A stretch of DNA of 64,000 nt from SHZI01 sp038214295 (GCA_038214295.1 JBBQSA010000001.1:1-64000), one strand, 5' to 3'. Positions 42,591 to 52,064 are shown, counted from the first letter of the stretch. Notes: generated by a model not told the origin, from the sequence alone. Made by a program: numbers and translations.

Positions 42591-44381
42591 TCAGGCCGGC
42601 TGGGCGCCGCCGGTGTCGAGGAGGGCGTCCACCTCGTCCAGCTGCAGCTCGAAGATCCGTGCGTAGACGCCACCCTTCGCCAGCAACTGCGCGTGACGGC
42701 CCTGCTCCACGACGCGGCCCTGCTCCAGGACCAGGATGCGGTCCGCGTTCTGGACCGTCGACAGGCGATGTGCGATCGTCAGCGTCGTGCGGCCAGCCTG
42801 CAGCTCGCGGATCGCCGCGTTCACTTCGCGCTCCGTCTCCACATCGAGGTTGGACGTCGCCTCGTCGAGTACGAGGATCGGGGCGTTCTTGAGCAGGGCC
42901 CGGGCAATGGCCAGCCGCTGGCGCTGGCCGCCGGAGATCTTCGAGCCCATCTCGCCGACCGGCGTGTCGTAGCCGTCGGGCAGGCTGTCGATCCAGGTCT
43001 TCAGGTTGGCCCGCCGGGCAGCCTGGTCGATCTCGGCCTGGCTCGCGTCCGGCTTGCCCATGCGGATGTTGTCGCCAATCGTGGTGTTGAACACGTAGTT
43101 CCGCTGGGAGACCACGGCCACGAGGTTCCGCAGGTCATCGAGGGGCAGATCGCCGATGGGCGTGCCGCCGATGCGGATGTCACCACCGGTCGCGTCCCAG
43201 AAGCGCAGCAGCAGGTTCACGATGGTGGACTTGCCGGCGCCGCTCGTACCCACCAGCGCCACGTGCTCGCCCGGCGCCAGGTCAAAGCTGATGCCACGGA
43301 GAATCTCGTTGCCGGGCTGGTAGCTGAACTGCACGTTGTCGAAGGACAGCGCGGGCTTGAGCGGGGCGGGCAGCGGGCCGCTGGACCGGTCCCGCACCGC
43401 CGGCTCCTGGTCCATCAACTCGAACAGGCGATCGGCGCAGACGATGGACACCCGGTAATCGTTGATCACGTTGTTCAGCCCGATCACGGCGCCGAAACTG
43501 GTAACGGTGATGGCGAAAACGGCCGGCAGGTCCCGCAGCACCTCGATGGCGCCCGACTGCACGAGATCCTGGCCCACCATAAGCATCGCGACGGCGGCAG
43601 CAGCCACGATGAATTCGGTGACGCCGCGCTGGAAGGCATCAGCGCGGGTGAGTTTTTCCTGGCCACGGCCGAGTTCCTCGCCCATGCGCCAGGCCGCGTC
43701 ACGGCGGCGCTGGCCGGCGCCGAAGGCGAGCGTATCCCGCAGGCCCTGGAAGCTGTCGGTCAGGAACGCGTTCACTTCACCCTGGGTGCGGCGCCAGTCC
43801 GCATCTCCCGAGCCACCGATGACGGCAATCATCGTGGGCAGGACGACGATCATGAAGAGCATAAACGGCAGCAGCGTCCAGGCAAAGGCCGGGTGGATCG
43901 CGTAGAGCCAGCCGAGCAGCGAGGCCGGGACGATCAGCGCGCAGATGGCCGGTGCGATCGTGTGGGCATAGAAGGGCTCCACGCGCTCACAGTCGTTGAT
44001 CACGCGGGAAATAGCGTCGCCCGTCCGCAGCGCTCCCATACCGGCGGGCGCCAGCGGCTCGAGCCGTTTGTAGAAGTCGTTGCGGAGCATGGCGAGGAGC
44101 CGGAACGCGACGTAGTGGCCGGTGAACTGCTCGATGTAGTGGGCGAGTCCCAGGCCGAAGGCGCCCAGCACCAGCCAGCCCGTGATCGACCAGAGTTCGG
44201 CACTGGTCGGGTTGGCGACGAACTTGCCAACCGAGGCCGCGGCCACCGCGATCAGGATCGTGGCACCCCACAACTTGCCGGTCCGGGCGGTAATCGAAAT
44301 CACCATGGTGCCGTTCAGCGGCTTCATGAAGCCCAGGAGCCGGAACATCGTCGACCAATGGGACTTCTGCTGCGTGCTCAT
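42591..44381 (-). CDS. ABC exporter half-transporter 2 (permease-ATPase fusion)
   Basis: This 596-residue protein has six transmembrane segments and a C-terminal ATPase with GTSGAGKST (Walker A), the signature SGGQRQRLAIARALL, and LVLDEATSNLD (Walker B). The CydC/MsbA-type layout and overlap (ATGA) with a second half-transporter indicate a heterodimeric exporter. The MerR-type operator upstream of the pair suggests a metal, thiol or drug substrate; this is inference. Confidence 0.9.
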   Translation of the reverse strand: MSTQQKSHWSTMFRLLGFMKPLNGTMVISITARTGKLWGATILIAVAAASVGKFVANPTSAELWSITGWLVLGAFGLGLAHYIEQFTGHYVAFRLLAMLRNDFYKRLEPLAPAGMGALRTGDAISRVINDCERVEPFYAHTIAPAICALIVPASLLGWLYAIHPAFAWTLLPFMLFMIVVLPTMIAVIGGSGDADWRRTQGEVNAFLTDSFQGLRDTLAFGAGQRRRDAAWRMGEELGRGQEKLTRADAFQRGVTEFIVAAAAVAMLMVGQDLVQSGAIEVLRDLPAVFAITVTSFGAVIGLNNVINDYRVSIVCADRLFELMDQEPAVRDRSSGPLPAPLKPALSFDNVQFSYQPGNEILRGISFDLAPGEHVALVGTSGAGKSTIVNLLLRFWDATGGDIRIGGTPIGDLPLDDLRNLVAVVSQRNYVFNTTIGDNIRMGKPDASQAEIDQAARRANLKTWIDSLPDGYDTPVGEMGSKISGGQRQRLAIARALLKNAPILVLDEATSNLDVETEREVNAAIRELQAGRTTLTIAHRLSTVQNADRILVLEQGRVVEQGRHAQLLAKGGVYARIFELQLDEVDALLDTGGAQPA

Positions 44382-46132
44382 GCCACACCTCCGGCCACGG
44401 CGTGGCCGCTTTCCATCGTGCGCGTGGTACCCACCATCTGCGCGTAAGTGCCGTTCCGGGCAATCAGCTCGTCGTGGCTGCCCTGCTCGATGACCCGACC
44501 GTGGGCCATGACGACGATCCGGTCAGCCGTCTGCACGGTCTTGAGCCGGTGCGCGATCAGCAACACCGTGCGGTTGGCCGTCAGGCGAGCCAGGGCCTCG
44601 TGAATGACTGACTCGGTTTCCAGATCGATCTGGGACGTGGGCTCGTCGAGGACGATGATCGGAGCGTTCTTCAGCAGCGCCCGGGCAATGGCCACGCGCT
44701 GCACCTGGCCGCCGGACAGCGACAGGCCCCGCTCGCCCACCAGGGTCTGGAGCCCAGACGGACTCTTCTCGATGAAGTCCCAGATGTTGGCGGCCCTGGC
44801 CGCTTCGATCAGCTCCTCGTCTGTTGCATCGGGCTTCGCGAGGCGCAGGTTGTCGGCGATCGTGCCGTAGAACAGGTACGGATCCTGGGGTACCAGCGCG
44901 ATCTGCTGGCGGACCCAGTCGAGCGTCACGTTTTCGACGGGATGGCCGTCAAGCTCGATGGTGCCCGTCGACGGCGCGAGGGTCCGCAGGACCAGGTTAG
45001 CCACCGTGGTCTTGCCGGAGCCGCTGTGGCCGATCAGGGCGACCGTCTCGCCGGGACGCACATCCAGTGAGAAGCGGTCCACGGCCGGCTTGTCCGTGCC
45101 CGGGTAGCTGAACACGACGTCACGGAAGCGGATGGCACCACTGCCCCTGGCGACGGGCGCCACGGCGGTCGACGCCTCGGCCACCGTCGGCTTTTCGCCA
45201 AGGAAGGCAATGATCTTGTTGGCAAACTCTCGGCCGATGGCGCCAGCGAAGAAGAACTCGCCGATGAGGCTCAGTGGCTTCGAGAACTCGGCGCTGGCGA
45301 GAATCAACGCCACGACCTGCCCCGCCGTGAGGAACCCGGCGTCCATGCGCAGCAGTGCGACGATGGTCAGGACGAGCGTGGTGCCGAGCGCAAAACCGAA
45401 ATCGACGAGCAGGATCATCACCTGGTTGACGAACAGCAGGCGCATCGTGATGACCCGCTGCTCCTCGTTGGCGGCATACATCTCGGCACCGCGCTTGGCC
45501 CCGAGGTTGAACATCTTGAGCGTGGTCATGCCCTGCAGGGCATCCAGGAAGGCGGCACTCTGCTGGTTGTTCACATCGGCGTACTTCTCGCTGACGCTGC
45601 GGAACTGCTTCGACAGGATGCCGAGGAACAGCGGGGTCAGGGGAATGGCCGCCAGGAGCGACAGGCCCACGACCCAGTCCACCACACCGATGTAGATACA
45701 GAGCGCGACCGGCGTCGCCATGCCCACCACGAACTGGATGAAGTACACGCCGTAGAACAGCTCGATCCAGTCCATGCCGTCCACGGCGATATTGACGAGC
45801 TCGCCGGTGCGCTTTTTGTCCAGCACCGCGGGCCCCAGCCGCAGCGCGTGCTGGTAGACCATGTCCCGGATGGACAGCTTGGTCTGGGAAGAGGCCCGGT
45901 ACTGGGCAAAGCGGAAGAACCAGCCGGCGGCAAGTTTCGCGGCCAGCAATCCGACGAGCACGGGGAGGTACTGCTCGATGACCGCCTCGCCCTTCAGCAG
46001 GCCGTCGATGCCAAGGCCGAGCACTGTGTACAGAGCCAGGCTGAGCAGGACGCCAAGAATGCCGGCGACAATGCCGGCAATCAGCCACTGGCTGGTGGAC
46101 TTGACGATCAGGCGCTTGTCGATGCCGAGCAT
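44378..46132 (-). CDS. ABC exporter half-transporter 1 (permease-ATPase fusion, CydD-like)
   Basis: The product is 584 residues from the ATG at 46132, which has AAGGA eight bases upstream; the longer open frame to 46267 runs through the promoter. It has an N-terminal membrane domain (AGIVAGILGVLLSLALYTVLG), a CydD-like segment (SAAFLDALQGMTTLKMFNLG), Walker A GHSGSGKTT, signature LSGGQVQRVAIARALL and Walker B IVLDEPTSQID. It overlaps the partner gene by four bases. The leftward promoter at 46202-46233 has MerR-type geometry. Confidence 0.9.
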   Translation of the reverse strand: MLGIDKRLIVKSTSQWLIAGIVAGILGVLLSLALYTVLGLGIDGLLKGEAVIEQYLPVLVGLLAAKLAAGWFFRFAQYRASSQTKLSIRDMVYQHALRLGPAVLDKKRTGELVNIAVDGMDWIELFYGVYFIQFVVGMATPVALCIYIGVVDWVVGLSLLAAIPLTPLFLGILSKQFRSVSEKYADVNNQQSAAFLDALQGMTTLKMFNLGAKRGAEMYAANEEQRVITMRLLFVNQVMILLVDFGFALGTTLVLTIVALLRMDAGFLTAGQVVALILASAEFSKPLSLIGEFFFAGAIGREFANKIIAFLGEKPTVAEASTAVAPVARGSGAIRFRDVVFSYPGTDKPAVDRFSLDVRPGETVALIGHSGSGKTTVANLVLRTLAPSTGTIELDGHPVENVTLDWVRQQIALVPQDPYLFYGTIADNLRLAKPDATDEELIEAARAANIWDFIEKSPSGLQTLVGERGLSLSGGQVQRVAIARALLKNAPIIVLDEPTSQIDLETESVIHEALARLTANRTVLLIAHRLKTVQTADRIVVMAHGRVIEQGSHDELIARNGTYAQMVGTTRTMESGHAVAGGVA

Positions 46133-46201
46133 GATGATTTCCTTGGTACTGCGCTGCCGGGAGCAGGGGCTCCCGGGTAATGATCTGGATATTTGGAAGT
46201 T

Positions 46202-46233
46202 ACTATAGACCTTCAAGTCACATTCAAGGTCAA
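46202..46233 (-). promoter_or_regulatory. MerR-type promoter/operator for the ABC exporter operon
   Basis: On the minus strand a -35 TTGACC (46233-46228) and a -10 TATAGT (46207-46202) are separated by 20 bases, the over-long spacing typical of MerR-activated promoters. The spacer holds an inverted repeat, GACCTT at 46208-46213 with AAGGTC at 46226-46231, extending imperfectly inward. It sits 18 bases from the divergent MerR-family gene. Confidence 0.85.
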
Positions 46234-46250
46234 TCGGAGCGGCGACCCCC

Positions 46251-47051
46251 ATGCCCAGCCCCAACAAACGCAGCTACACCATTGGCACCCTGGCCGGACG
46301 GGCCCGCGTCGCCCCTTCCGTCCTTCGCTACTACGAGAAGGAAGGATTACTGGTACCAGCCGGCCGGACCGCGGCGGGCTACCGCCTGTACGGGCCCGAG
46401 GCAGAAAAGACCCTGCTGTTTATCAACCGGGCAAAACGGCTCGGTTTCTCCCTGGAGGACATCCGGCAATTCCTGGCGGCGGGCCGGGCCGAGGCGGGCG
46501 AGGTCACCGGCGGGAGGGGCGGCCGGCAAGCCAGCAACGTGGCACAGATTGCCGAGGACCGCTTCCTGGAAATCGAGCGGCGCCTGACCGAACTGCTGGT
46601 GCTTCGGCACGAGCTGGAGGTGTTCCTCCGGGAGATGTCGGAGCAACTGCCCGCCGCCGACAGCGCCCGCCAGCTCTACCGGCGGCTGGTGGATCACGTC
46701 TGCGGCCACAGCAGTACGCCCCAGGACGAAGCCGCCTCCTTGAACTCGCTCATGCAGCGCATGGGCTGCAACCTCGCCTCACTGGAACAGGGCGATGCGC
46801 TCGACGTGCTCCGGGGCCGGCACATCCATGTCTGGCGCGAGACGGACGGCTACAGCGTGCTCGTGCCGGGTGACGATCCGCGCATCGGCGCCGCGCTCCA
46901 CGCGATCGCCGCGTCAGAAGCCGGCTGCGAGGCCCATGCCGAGCCGCAGGTGGAGGAAACGGCCGAAGGGCACGTGTTCTCGGCCCACGGGGACAACGCC
47001 TTCCTGTTTGCGCAGTTCTTCCTGGCGCTGGAGCACCGCCCCTCAGCTTGA
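46251..47051 (+). CDS. MerR-family transcriptional regulator with long C-terminal domain
   Basis: The 266-residue product has a clear MerR N-terminus (YTIGTLAGRARVAPSVLRYYEKEGLL, then GYRLYGPEAEKTLLFINRAKRLGFSLEDIRQFL) and a coiled-coil region. The C-terminal half is about 110 residues longer than in ZntR/CueR and includes HVCGH and MGCNLA, so possible metal or thiol ligands, but no known effector domain is recognised. It is divergent from the ABC exporter genes and very likely activates them; it may also control the P-type ATPase operator. Its 3' end overlaps the convergent ogt gene by nine bases. Confidence 0.9.
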   Translation: MPSPNKRSYTIGTLAGRARVAPSVLRYYEKEGLLVPAGRTAAGYRLYGPEAEKTLLFINRAKRLGFSLEDIRQFLAAGRAEAGEVTGGRGGRQASNVAQIAEDRFLEIERRLTELLVLRHELEVFLREMSEQLPAADSARQLYRRLVDHVCGHSSTPQDEAASLNSLMQRMGCNLASLEQGDALDVLRGRHIHVWRETDGYSVLVPGDDPRIGAALHAIAASEAGCEAHAEPQVEETAEGHVFSAHGDNAFLFAQFFLALEHRPSA

Positions 47052-47540
47052 GGAGGCAGACTCCAGTCGCAGCAGTGCGCGCTTGCGTGCGAGTCCACCG
47101 GCGTATCCGGTGAGAGAGCCGTCACGGCCGAGCACCCGGTGGCACGGGACGATGATCGACACCGGGTTCCGGCCAAGCGCGGCGCCGGCGCCCCGGGCCG
47201 CCGCCGGGGAACCGGCCCGGGCGGCGATGGCTCCGTAGGTGCTGGTGGTGCCCGGCCGGATCTTCAGCAAGGCGCGCCAGACGCGCCGCTGAAAGCCGGT
47301 GCCCTGCAGGTCCAGGGACACCGTGAAGGGCGAGCGGGGATCCTGCCAGTAGTGCTCGAGTTCCCGCTGCACCTGGCGCAGCACCGGGTGCCGGGAATTT
47401 TCCGGCGCTGACAGCCGTCCGGGGTGATGGGCCTGGCCGTCGAACCACAGCCCTGCAAGGCCTCGGTCCGTGGCCACCGCAGTCAGCGGCCCCAAGGGTG
47501 AATCGAGACGAGCCTGCGCCACGATGCCGGCAATGTGCAT
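47043..47540 (-). CDS. ogt: Methylated-DNA-[protein]-cysteine S-methyltransferase
   Basis: This protein transfers methyl groups from O6-methylguanine to its own cysteine. The active-site motif IIVPCHRVLG is present near residue 129, and the DNA-binding segment RRVWRALLKIRPGTTSTYGAIAARAG precedes it. I chose the ATG at 47540 (165 residues) because GGAG lies eight bases upstream; another ATG at 47546 overlaps the stop of the glycosylase gene (ATGA) but is too near the same GGAG. It follows the Ada-AlkA gene in an alkylation-repair operon. Confidence 0.95.
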   Translation of the reverse strand: MHIAGIVAQARLDSPLGPLTAVATDRGLAGLWFDGQAHHPGRLSAPENSRHPVLRQVQRELEHYWQDPRSPFTVSLDLQGTGFQRRVWRALLKIRPGTTSTYGAIAARAGSPAAARGAGAALGRNPVSIIVPCHRVLGRDGSLTGYAGGLARKRALLRLESASSS

Positions 47541-47542
47541 GA

Positions 47543-49015
47543 TCATTTCTCCAGTGACTGCCACAGGCGCATGACGGCGTAGGACCGCCACGGCCGCCAG
47601 GTTTCCGCCAGCGCCCGCGCCTGGGCCGCATTCCGCGTGCCGAGCGCTTTCAACACGCCGCTGTCGCTCGCTGGAAACGCATCGGGCCAGGCAAGGGCCC
47701 GCATGGCGATGAGTTCGGCCGTCCAGTCGCCGATACCGGGTAGGCCGCGCAGGAATTCCAGCGTTGGCGCCAGCGGCGCGCCCCGGTCAAGGACGACGCG
47801 CCCGTCCGCCACGGCCGCGGCAACCACCTGCAGGGCACGAACCCGCTGGCGCACGATGCCGAGACGGCCGATGGCATCGGGCCGGGCGGCCGCAATCGTC
47901 CCCCCGTCAGGGAAGAGCCGGTGCAGATCCGGAAAGGGTGTCTGGATCACCGCGCCGAAACGTTCCACGAGGCGGATTGTCAGCGTGCGCGCGGCGGCCA
48001 CCGTCACCTGCTGGCCCAGGATGACGCGCACCGCCGTTTCGAAACCGTCCAGGGAACCGGGAACCCGGATGCCGGGGGGCGACGCGCGTCCACTCTGGAC
48101 AGGCACCGTCGACAGAGCCGGATCGATCAGGGCCGGATCCGCGTCCAGGTCCAACGCCTGGCGGACCCGCTGCAGCAGCGGGCCCAGCGCCGGCAGCAGC
48201 GCGGGACTCACCTGCACTGCGACTTCGTGGCGTTCCGGTACGAAGGTCATGGACAACCAGCCGGCCAGCGGCCGGCCCCGATGCACGAGCGCCACCGTGC
48301 GCCGGATTGTCAGCCCGTTCACCACCTCGACGCCGGGCAGCGCCCGCGCGGCCAGGAAGCGGAGCTGGCCCGCAATGTCGCACGGTGGCCGGTAGGCGAG
48401 ACGCAGCGTCGTCCGGTCGCCGGCAGCCGCGCCCCCACCCCGCCGGCGCAGTGCCGTGGGGCTGAGCCGGTAACTCGCCAGGAACGCGGCGTTGAAGCGC
48501 CGCAGGCTGGCGAAGCCGCTGGCCAGTGCCACCCGGGTGACCGGCAGAGCGGTGTCGGTGAGCAACTGTTTCGCGAGCAGCAGGCGGCGCGTTGTGAGGA
48601 AGTCCAGCGGCGAGACGCCGTGGGCTTCATGGAAGATGCGGCGCAGGTGCCGGTCCGTCACGCCGAGCCGGCGGGCGACATCCGGCAGGTACAGGTCCTC
48701 GCCGTCGCTGGCCCGCTGTTCAATGAGGCGCGCCGCCTGGCTCGCCAGCACCCCCGGAGAGTCCACCAGTGACAGGCCCGGCGCGAGTTCCGGCCGGCAC
48801 CGGAGACACGGGCGGAAACCCGCCTGCTCGGCCGCGGCGGCGTTGCTGAAGAAGCGGCAGTTTGCCCGTTTCGGAGTGCGCACCCGGCACACCGGCCTGC
48901 AGTAGATACGCGTCGACGTAACGCCGACGAAGACCCGGCCGTCGAAGCGGGCGTCGTGGGCCAGGAAGGCACTGTAGAAGCACCCGGCATCCGTCGTATT
49001 TGCGGCCTCGTCCAT
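47543..49015 (-). CDS. Ada-type regulator fused to AlkA 3-methyladenine DNA glycosylase
   Basis: The product is 490 residues from the ATG at 49015. Residues about 10-75 are the Ada metal-binding/methyl-acceptor domain with Cys39, Cys43, Cys70 and Cys73. An AraC-type HTH follows (about 85-180; RRLGVTDRHLRRIFHEAHGVSPLDFL). Residues about 200-490 are an AlkA glycosylase with a helix-hairpin-helix (LPGIGDWTAELIAMRAL) and catalytic Asp in FPASDSGV. It senses DNA methylphosphotriesters, regulates alkylation-repair genes and excises alkylated bases. The separate ogt downstream supplies the O6-methylguanine activity. Confidence 0.95.
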   Translation of the reverse strand: MDEAANTTDAGCFYSAFLAHDARFDGRVFVGVTSTRIYCRPVCRVRTPKRANCRFFSNAAAAEQAGFRPCLRCRPELAPGLSLVDSPGVLASQAARLIEQRASDGEDLYLPDVARRLGVTDRHLRRIFHEAHGVSPLDFLTTRRLLLAKQLLTDTALPVTRVALASGFASLRRFNAAFLASYRLSPTALRRRGGGAAAGDRTTLRLAYRPPCDIAGQLRFLAARALPGVEVVNGLTIRRTVALVHRGRPLAGWLSMTFVPERHEVAVQVSPALLPALGPLLQRVRQALDLDADPALIDPALSTVPVQSGRASPPGIRVPGSLDGFETAVRVILGQQVTVAAARTLTIRLVERFGAVIQTPFPDLHRLFPDGGTIAAARPDAIGRLGIVRQRVRALQVVAAAVADGRVVLDRGAPLAPTLEFLRGLPGIGDWTAELIAMRALAWPDAFPASDSGVLKALGTRNAAQARALAETWRPWRSYAVMRLWQSLEK

Positions 49016-49106
49016 GGGGCAATTATGCGCGGCGGGCAGGCCCGGACTAGCCGTTTTCGGACCCGTGGTCGCCGTGCTAGCCTCACCGTCCTGCCGGAGA
49101 GGTCCG

Positions 49107-49556
49107 ATGACCCCGTTCACGACCACCTGCGAAGTGCGCTGGGCGGACCTGGATCCGAATGATCATGCCCGGCACACGGCGTTCCTCGACTGGGCAACCC
49201 ATGCCCGGCTGGCGGCCTTTGCCTCCGAGGGCTTGATCGGCGGCACCTTCCGCGAACTGGGCGTATCCCCGGTGATCTTCCGGGAGGAAGCCGATTACCT
49301 GCGGGAGGTCAGCGGCGGAGACACGGTGACCGTGTCCTTCGAGTTCACCGGGGGATCCCCGGACTGGAAGCACTGGCGCATCCGGCACCGGCTCTGGCGC
49401 CGGGACGGGGTGCCCTGTGCAACGGTGGTGGTCCGGGGCGCCTGGCTCGACACGCAAAACCGCCGCATCGTGGCGCCACCGGAGGCCATCGCCCGGGCCT
49501 GCGCAGCCTTGCCCCGCTCGGCTGAGTTCGAGGCACTGGCGGGCCGCCAGGCCTGA
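49107..49556 (+). CDS. Acyl-CoA thioesterase, hotdog fold (4-hydroxybenzoyl-CoA thioesterase-like)
   Basis: The 149-residue product from the ATG at 49107 (GGAGAGG six bases upstream) has the hotdog motif with VRWADLDPNDHARHTAFLDWATHARLAAF, including the Asp of the family active site, and YLREVSGGDTVTVSFEF. It probably hydrolyses an acyl-CoA thioester in the cytosol. It is divergent from the Ada-AlkA gene and precedes the P-type ATPase gene by 135 bases. Confidence 0.88.
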   Translation: MTPFTTTCEVRWADLDPNDHARHTAFLDWATHARLAAFASEGLIGGTFRELGVSPVIFREEADYLREVSGGDTVTVSFEFTGGSPDWKHWRIRHRLWRRDGVPCATVVVRGAWLDTQNRRIVAPPEAIARACAALPRSAEFEALAGRQA

Positions 49557-49612
49557 AATTCGTGGCCCGCCCTGGCCCGACTTGAGCCGACCGGGGCCGA
49601 CACGGGCCACCC

Positions 49613-49644
49613 TTGACCTTGAAGAGGACTTCAAGGTGCACCAT
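49613..49644 (+). promoter_or_regulatory. MerR-type operator upstream of the heavy-metal P-type ATPase gene
   Basis: TTGACC (-35 candidate) at 49613-49618 overlaps a perfect inverted repeat, ACCTTGAAG at 49616-49624 and CTTCAAGGT at 49629-49637 with a four-base spacer. A 20-base spacing puts the -10 at CACCAT, a poor match. The sequence is nearly identical to the MerR-type operator at 46208-46231: the first 11 bases from TTGACC onward are the same and the right half-site differs at one base. Confidence 0.8.
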
Positions 49645-49691
49645 GCCTCCAGAGGATCCAGATTTGCCGGGTTCCCGAGGAGTTTGACCTG

Positions 49692-52013
49692 ATGAATGGC
49701 ACCGTCTCGCCTGCCATCCGCCTGAAGATCCAGGGGATGGACTGCGGCAGTTGCGCACTCACCATCGAGCAGGCCGTGGGTACCGTGCCCGGCATCGACA
49801 CCGTCCGCGTCGACTTCACGACAGAGACGCTCGAAGCCACGGGCTCCGCCAGCCGTGAGCAGATCGAGTCCCGGGTGAAGGACCTGGGGTACCGGGTTGC
49901 GGAGAGCGGTGCGGCGCCTCAGGCACCACGTCCCGAACTGCGGGGGCTGAAAGGCTTCCTGCTCTTCCTCGCCGGCGAACGGCGCACGCAGATCGCCCTT
50001 GGCGGCTCCCTGTTGCTGATCGCAGCCGCCCTGCTCGCGCCAGCTTTCGGGGGCGCGGTCCTCGAGGCCGCCCTGCTAGCCACGGTGGTCGTGGTGGGTG
50101 CGCCGATCCTGGTGAAGGGACTGCGCTCCCTGTTCATCGCCCGCCACGTGACCATCGACCTGCTCATGGGCATCGCCACCGTGGGTGCCGTGGCGATCGG
50201 TGAGACTGGCGAGGCAGCGGCCGTCGTGCTGCTGTTCACCCTCGGGGAAGCGCTGGAGGCCTACAGTGCCGAGCGTTCCCGGGACGCGTTGCGCAGCCTG
50301 CTGTCGCTGCAGCCTGATGAGGCCACCGTGCTCGAAGCCCATGCGGAGAGCCACGATGCGCCGGTAGCGCATGAGCACGGCGCGGCCTGTTCCCACGACG
50401 ATCACGGGCACGATAACGAGCACAAAAACGGGCACGCGCCCGCACCGGCTGCCCTGCACTTCCACCAGCTGCGGCGCCCGACGGCCTCCGTGCCGGTGGG
50501 CGCGCATGTCCTGGTGCGTCCGGGTGAGCGCATTCCCCTCGACGGCCGCATCCTGGAGGGTGCGTCCAGCATCAACCAGGCCGCGGTGACGGGCGAGAGC
50601 ATTCCCGTCGACCGGGGTGTGGGCGACGAGGTCCTCGCGGGCACGGTCAACGGGCCGGGTGCCCTCACGGTCGAAGTACTGCGGCCGGCCGGCCTCTCCA
50701 CGGTGACGCGTATCGCACACATGGTCGAGCGCGCCCTGGCGGAGCGCACGCCGGCGGAGCGCTTCATCGACCGCTTTGCCCGCTGGTACACGCCGATGGT
50801 GGTGCTGTTCGCCGCCCTGCTGGTCGCCGTGCCGGTGGTGGTCTTCGGACAGCCCTTCCTCGACCTCGCGGATGGCACCCACGGCTGGCTGTACCGCGGC
50901 CTTGCCATGCTGATCATTGCCTGCCCCTGCGCGCTGATCATCAGTATCCCGGTCACGGTCGTCAGTGCCCTGGCGCGCCTGGCGCAGCTGGGCGTGCTCG
51001 TGAAGGGCGGCGGCCAGCTCGACCGGCTCGCCAGCATCAGGATCATTGCCTTCGACAAGACAGGCACGCTGACGGCAGGCAAGCCGGCTGTCACGGCGAT
51101 CCGGGGCAAGGACTGCCTGCACCCGGTCGCCGCGAACGACGACTGCGTCACCTGCGAGGACGTCGTGGCCGTGGCCGCCTCGGTCGAAACCGCCTCGGAG
51201 CATCCGCTGGCCCAGGCCGTCGTGGCCTCGGCCCAGAGCCGGGGCGTCGCGGATCGCCTTCCCCGCGCCGCGAACGTCACCGCTCACCTGGGCCGTGGCG
51301 TCTCCGGCGACCTCAAGGGCGAGCGCATCGCGGTGGGCACGCATGCCCTCTTTGCCCACAAGCAGGACTGTGCTGACGAGATGTGCGCGGAAGCCGCCGG
51401 TCTCGAGGCCACCGGCAAGACCGTGATGCTGGTCGGGCGCGGCACGAACATGGTCGGCTATATCGGCCTGGAGGACGAGCCTCGGCCGGACAGCCAGGCG
51501 GCACTCAGGGAACTGCACGCCATGGACCCCCGGCTGAAGACAGTGATGCTGACCGGGGACAACCACAAGGTGGCCGAGTCGATCGCGAAGCAGATCGGCG
51601 GCATCGACATCGTGCGCGCCGGCCTCCTGCCGGAGCACAAGCAGAGCGTCATCCGCGAACTGCAGGCCGACGGCCCGGTGGCCATGGTGGGCGACGGCAT
51701 CAACGACGCACCGGCACTGGCGCAGGCGAACGTCGGGATCGCGATGGGTGGCGGCGGCACTGCCCAGGCCATGGAAACGGCAGACGTGGTGCTGATGCAG
51801 GACAACCTGCATGCCATTGCCACCGCGCTGCGCATCGCCCGGCTCACGCGCCGGGTCGTCAAGCAGAACATCGCACTCAGCCTTGGTCTCAAGCTGATCG
51901 TGCTGGCCCTGGCCATTCCCGGCCTCGCGAGCCTGTGGCTGGCCGTGCTGGCCGACGTGGGCGCCACGCTGGTGGTCACCCTGAACGGCATGCGGATGCT
52001 TCGCGCGCGCTAG
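49692..52013 (+). CDS. Heavy-metal-translocating P1B-type ATPase (Zn/Cd/Pb type)
   Basis: This 773-residue pump exports soft or divalent metal ions. It has an N-terminal HMA domain with GMDCGSCALTIEQ, a CPC motif in IACPCALIISIPVTVVSALARL, the phosphorylation site DKTGTLTAG, and GDGINDAPALAQANVGIAMG. A His-rich insert (HEHGAACSHDDHGHDNEHKNGH, about residues 222-243) lies in the actuator-domain loop, an unusual place for a metal-binding stretch. GAGGAG lies nine bases before the ATG. Specificity is most likely Zn2+/Cd2+/Pb2+, but cannot be fixed. Confidence 0.95.
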   Translation: MNGTVSPAIRLKIQGMDCGSCALTIEQAVGTVPGIDTVRVDFTTETLEATGSASREQIESRVKDLGYRVAESGAAPQAPRPELRGLKGFLLFLAGERRTQIALGGSLLLIAAALLAPAFGGAVLEAALLATVVVVGAPILVKGLRSLFIARHVTIDLLMGIATVGAVAIGETGEAAAVVLLFTLGEALEAYSAERSRDALRSLLSLQPDEATVLEAHAESHDAPVAHEHGAACSHDDHGHDNEHKNGHAPAPAALHFHQLRRPTASVPVGAHVLVRPGERIPLDGRILEGASSINQAAVTGESIPVDRGVGDEVLAGTVNGPGALTVEVLRPAGLSTVTRIAHMVERALAERTPAERFIDRFARWYTPMVVLFAALLVAVPVVVFGQPFLDLADGTHGWLYRGLAMLIIACPCALIISIPVTVVSALARLAQLGVLVKGGGQLDRLASIRIIAFDKTGTLTAGKPAVTAIRGKDCLHPVAANDDCVTCEDVVAVAASVETASEHPLAQAVVASAQSRGVADRLPRAANVTAHLGRGVSGDLKGERIAVGTHALFAHKQDCADEMCAEAAGLEATGKTVMLVGRGTNMVGYIGLEDEPRPDSQAALRELHAMDPRLKTVMLTGDNHKVAESIAKQIGGIDIVRAGLLPEHKQSVIRELQADGPVAMVGDGINDAPALAQANVGIAMGGGGTAQAMETADVVLMQDNLHAIATALRIARLTRRVVKQNIALSLGLKLIVLALAIPGLASLWLAVLADVGATLVVTLNGMRMLRAR

Positions 52014-52064
52014 GCCGAGCCTATACTCCCCGGGTCCGTGTTCCACTCCGGGGGGAGCTTTCAC

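Noticed and set aside
46133..46267. Extension of the first ABC half-transporter to 46267
   Set aside because: It runs through the MerR-type promoter and overlaps the divergent MerR start; ATG 46132 has AAGGA upstream.
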